Part shown: positions 39,631-40,791 of the stretch, one piece after another
Layout: every line of letters starts with the position of its first letter
Numbering within the stretch: the first letter of the stretch is position 1
IMG/VR virus record: IMGVR_UViG_3300009365_003825
Span: 1-40,791 of that record
DNA length: 40,791 nt
From: a virus
Strand: one strand, 5' to 3'
Position numbers and translations under genes: made by a program
The notes under the pieces: model-generated
Databases searched by the model: none
The model's input: the letters and a program-made list of their open reading frames with translations, nothing else
Told to the model about the DNA's origin: nothing

Positions 39631-40791
39631 ATGAGAAACTTTCCTCCTAAACCGGCATATCCGCTAGGGATTGATGATAATTCAACACTCTACTTGGTTT
39701 ACAACTCAACCGAAGCCTTGTTGCGTGAAGATAATCAACCCTGGTCAGATATTATTAAAATCGTCCCGGTGGAGGAAGATTCCCCCGAACTTTGGCCCAC
39801 AAATGGATTCGGCACAATCAATGGGGAGCTTTTTTACTATGATGCAGTAGGAACAGATGCAAATGGTAAAATTAACGAACTTAAAAAGTGTCTGAGAGGT
39901 CTAGGAGGCGAAAACACATCTTATAATTCCATCATCGGTGGCACAACTATATGCCCACGGGCTGGAACGGTAGTTCGTGGTTTAGTGGTAGCTGAACACC
40001 ATAATCAACTTGTCGATGCAGTAGTTAATCTTCAAGAGTTCGTTGGATATAATTTTGATCCAAATGTCGAAACATTAGATTACAGAATTAGATGTCTACG
40101 TGAGGTTCCAGTTTGTGTCGATGACTTTTGTATAACTGTTGTTGATTTTATCGCTGATATAATTGAACCCGATGAGCCTAATGCTTGTGTTGGTGTAGAC
40201 TTAGAATATAAAATAGACATTGAGGGATACTTCACCCAGTTCACAATTGATTTCGGTGATGGAACCTTTACATCAACGCAATTAGAAGGCACACATACCT
40301 ACGCGCCTAATGCAAAAATAGCGCCAGTAGCAATCATTGTTGACCCTCGTTGTCAAACAGTTATTACACCAGCCAATCCATTAGAGCCAGAAATTCCAAC
40401 AAGCGAAATAGAGCCGGTATTAGACATTGAAATGCCGGAAATTCCAGACTTGCCAACATGTGATATTGGCGATTGCACTATTCAACCTCCTGAAATTAAT
40501 GTTCCCCCTATTTTATTTCCTTGTTTGAGTCTTACACCAATCAATTTCCCAAGCATCAACATTTTAATTGATGCATTAGAGGGCGTTCCAAGCATCATAG
40601 AGTTCGGGCCTATTGACATTCCTACGCTGATTGATTTCGGACCAGTTGATATTCCTACGCTGATTGAATTCGGGCCAGTTGAGATCCCCACATTGATTGG
40701 ATTCGGGCCAATTGATATTCCGACACTGATTGAATTCGGGCCAATTGATATTCCGACACTGATTGAATTCGGGCCAATTGATATTCCTACG
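39631..40791 (+). CDS. PKD-domain virion protein, paralogue 3 (partial, runs off window)
   Basis: The frame from ATG 39631 is open for 387 codons to the right edge, so the C-terminus is missing. The N-terminal module (1-145) is like the two upstream genes: GELFYYDAVGTD, LKKCLRGLGGENTSYN, VVAEHHNQLVDAVVNLQEFVG. A PKD-type domain follows (about 190-235, FTIDFGDGTFTSTQLEGTHTYAP). Then comes an I/P/E-rich stretch (about 247-320, EIEPVLDIEMPEIPDLPT) and the tandem repeat IEFGPIDIPTL (11 residues, from about 323). It is Cys-richer than its paralogues, with ten Cys in the visible part. A fibre or surface protein is likely; the repeat may form a regular shaft. The TATATATA octamer lies upstream. Confidence 0.65.
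   Translation, partial: MRNFPPKPAYPLGIDDNSTLYLVYNSTEALLREDNQPWSDIIKIVPVEEDSPELWPTNGFGTINGELFYYDAVGTDANGKINELKKCLRGLGGENTSYNSIIGGTTICPRAGTVVRGLVVAEHHNQLVDAVVNLQEFVGYNFDPNVETLDYRIRCLREVPVCVDDFCITVVDFIADIIEPDEPNACVGVDLEYKIDIEGYFTQFTIDFGDGTFTSTQLEGTHTYAPNAKIAPVAIIVDPRCQTVITPANPLEPEIPTSEIEPVLDIEMPEIPDLPTCDIGDCTIQPPEINVPPILFPCLSLTPINFPSINILIDALEGVPSIIEFGPIDIPTLIDFGPVDIPTLIEFGPVEIPTLIGFGPIDIPTLIEFGPIDIPTLIEFGPIDIPT
40600..40791 (+). repeat. 33-bp tandem repeat encoding 11-residue units
   Basis: Units start at 40600, 40633, 40666, 40699, 40732 and 40765 (the last truncated at 27 bp by the window end). The consensus product is EFGP-[IV]-[DE]-IPTLI. Units 4-6 are nearly identical in DNA, differing at only a few bases, while unit 3 is the most diverged, so recent expansion is likely. 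Confidence 0.95.

Noticed and set aside
40600-40791. Repeat considered as a CRISPR or origin iteron array
   Set aside because: The repeats are contiguous, in frame, multiples of 33 bp and encode an 11-residue unit.
1-40791. tRNA or other RNA genes
   Set aside because: All gaps are under 60 bp and no cloverleaf or conserved RNA element was seen.

Overview
The window is a densely coding, fairly AT-rich stretch that reads as the tail and baseplate region of a large contractile-tailed (myovirus) phage, T4-like in broad sense. The anchors are a gp25-like wedge protein, a gp6/baseplate-J-like protein, a P2 gpI/gp7-like protein, a gp53-like wedge protein, a gp27-like hub, a gp5-like spike and a 4050-residue tape measure. 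No ribosomal, tRNA or housekeeping genes are present. Genes abut or overlap by a few bases (ATGA, TAATG), and the longest non-coding gap is about 57 bp, so there is no gene-free stretch over 300 bp. The host cannot be told from the sequence. Family assignments come from reading motifs by eye, not from database searches.

Layout. 1-777 (+): membrane-anchored C39-like cysteine peptidase. 774-4643 (-): isochorismatase-like hydrolase, glycogen-debranching-type glycosidase, CCA/poly(A)-polymerase-type nucleotidyltransferase, and a small coiled-coil protein with a C-terminal membrane segment. 4689-8827 (+): possible small terminase-like protein, a 438-residue presumed virion protein, a DUF5661-like protein, a small unknown, an exported clan CD (legumain/caspase-like) peptidase and a presumed structural protein. 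8831-20983 (+): tape measure. 21011-31355 (+): tail-tube/baseplate proteins in conventional order. 31348-34877 (+): fibre-type proteins interleaved with accessory genes (exported thioredoxin, SET-domain protein, degenerate glycosyltransferase-like protein, two small MRNY proteins). 34874-35401 (-): nucleoside 2-deoxyribosyltransferase-like protein. 35459 to the right edge (+): a coiled-coil protein followed by three related PKD-domain proteins, the last running off the window with a 33-bp tandem repeat.

The most unusual theme is an N-terminal tag of the form M-(x)-F-[KREN]-x-[WY]-[LVA]-x-x-E on at least six otherwise unrelated proteins, including three enzymes. It resembles the T4 capsid-targeting sequence (MKTYQEFIAE in internal proteins), which suggests these enzymes may be packed in the capsid and delivered with the DNA. 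Other points of interest are a dnaX-like A AAA AAG slippery site at the end of the thioredoxin gene, three predicted exported proteins (two peptidases and the thioredoxin), three tail-tip-like GE-x-VP motifs plus several internal duplications in the tape measure, and a TATATATA-like octamer in each of the four longest intergenic gaps.
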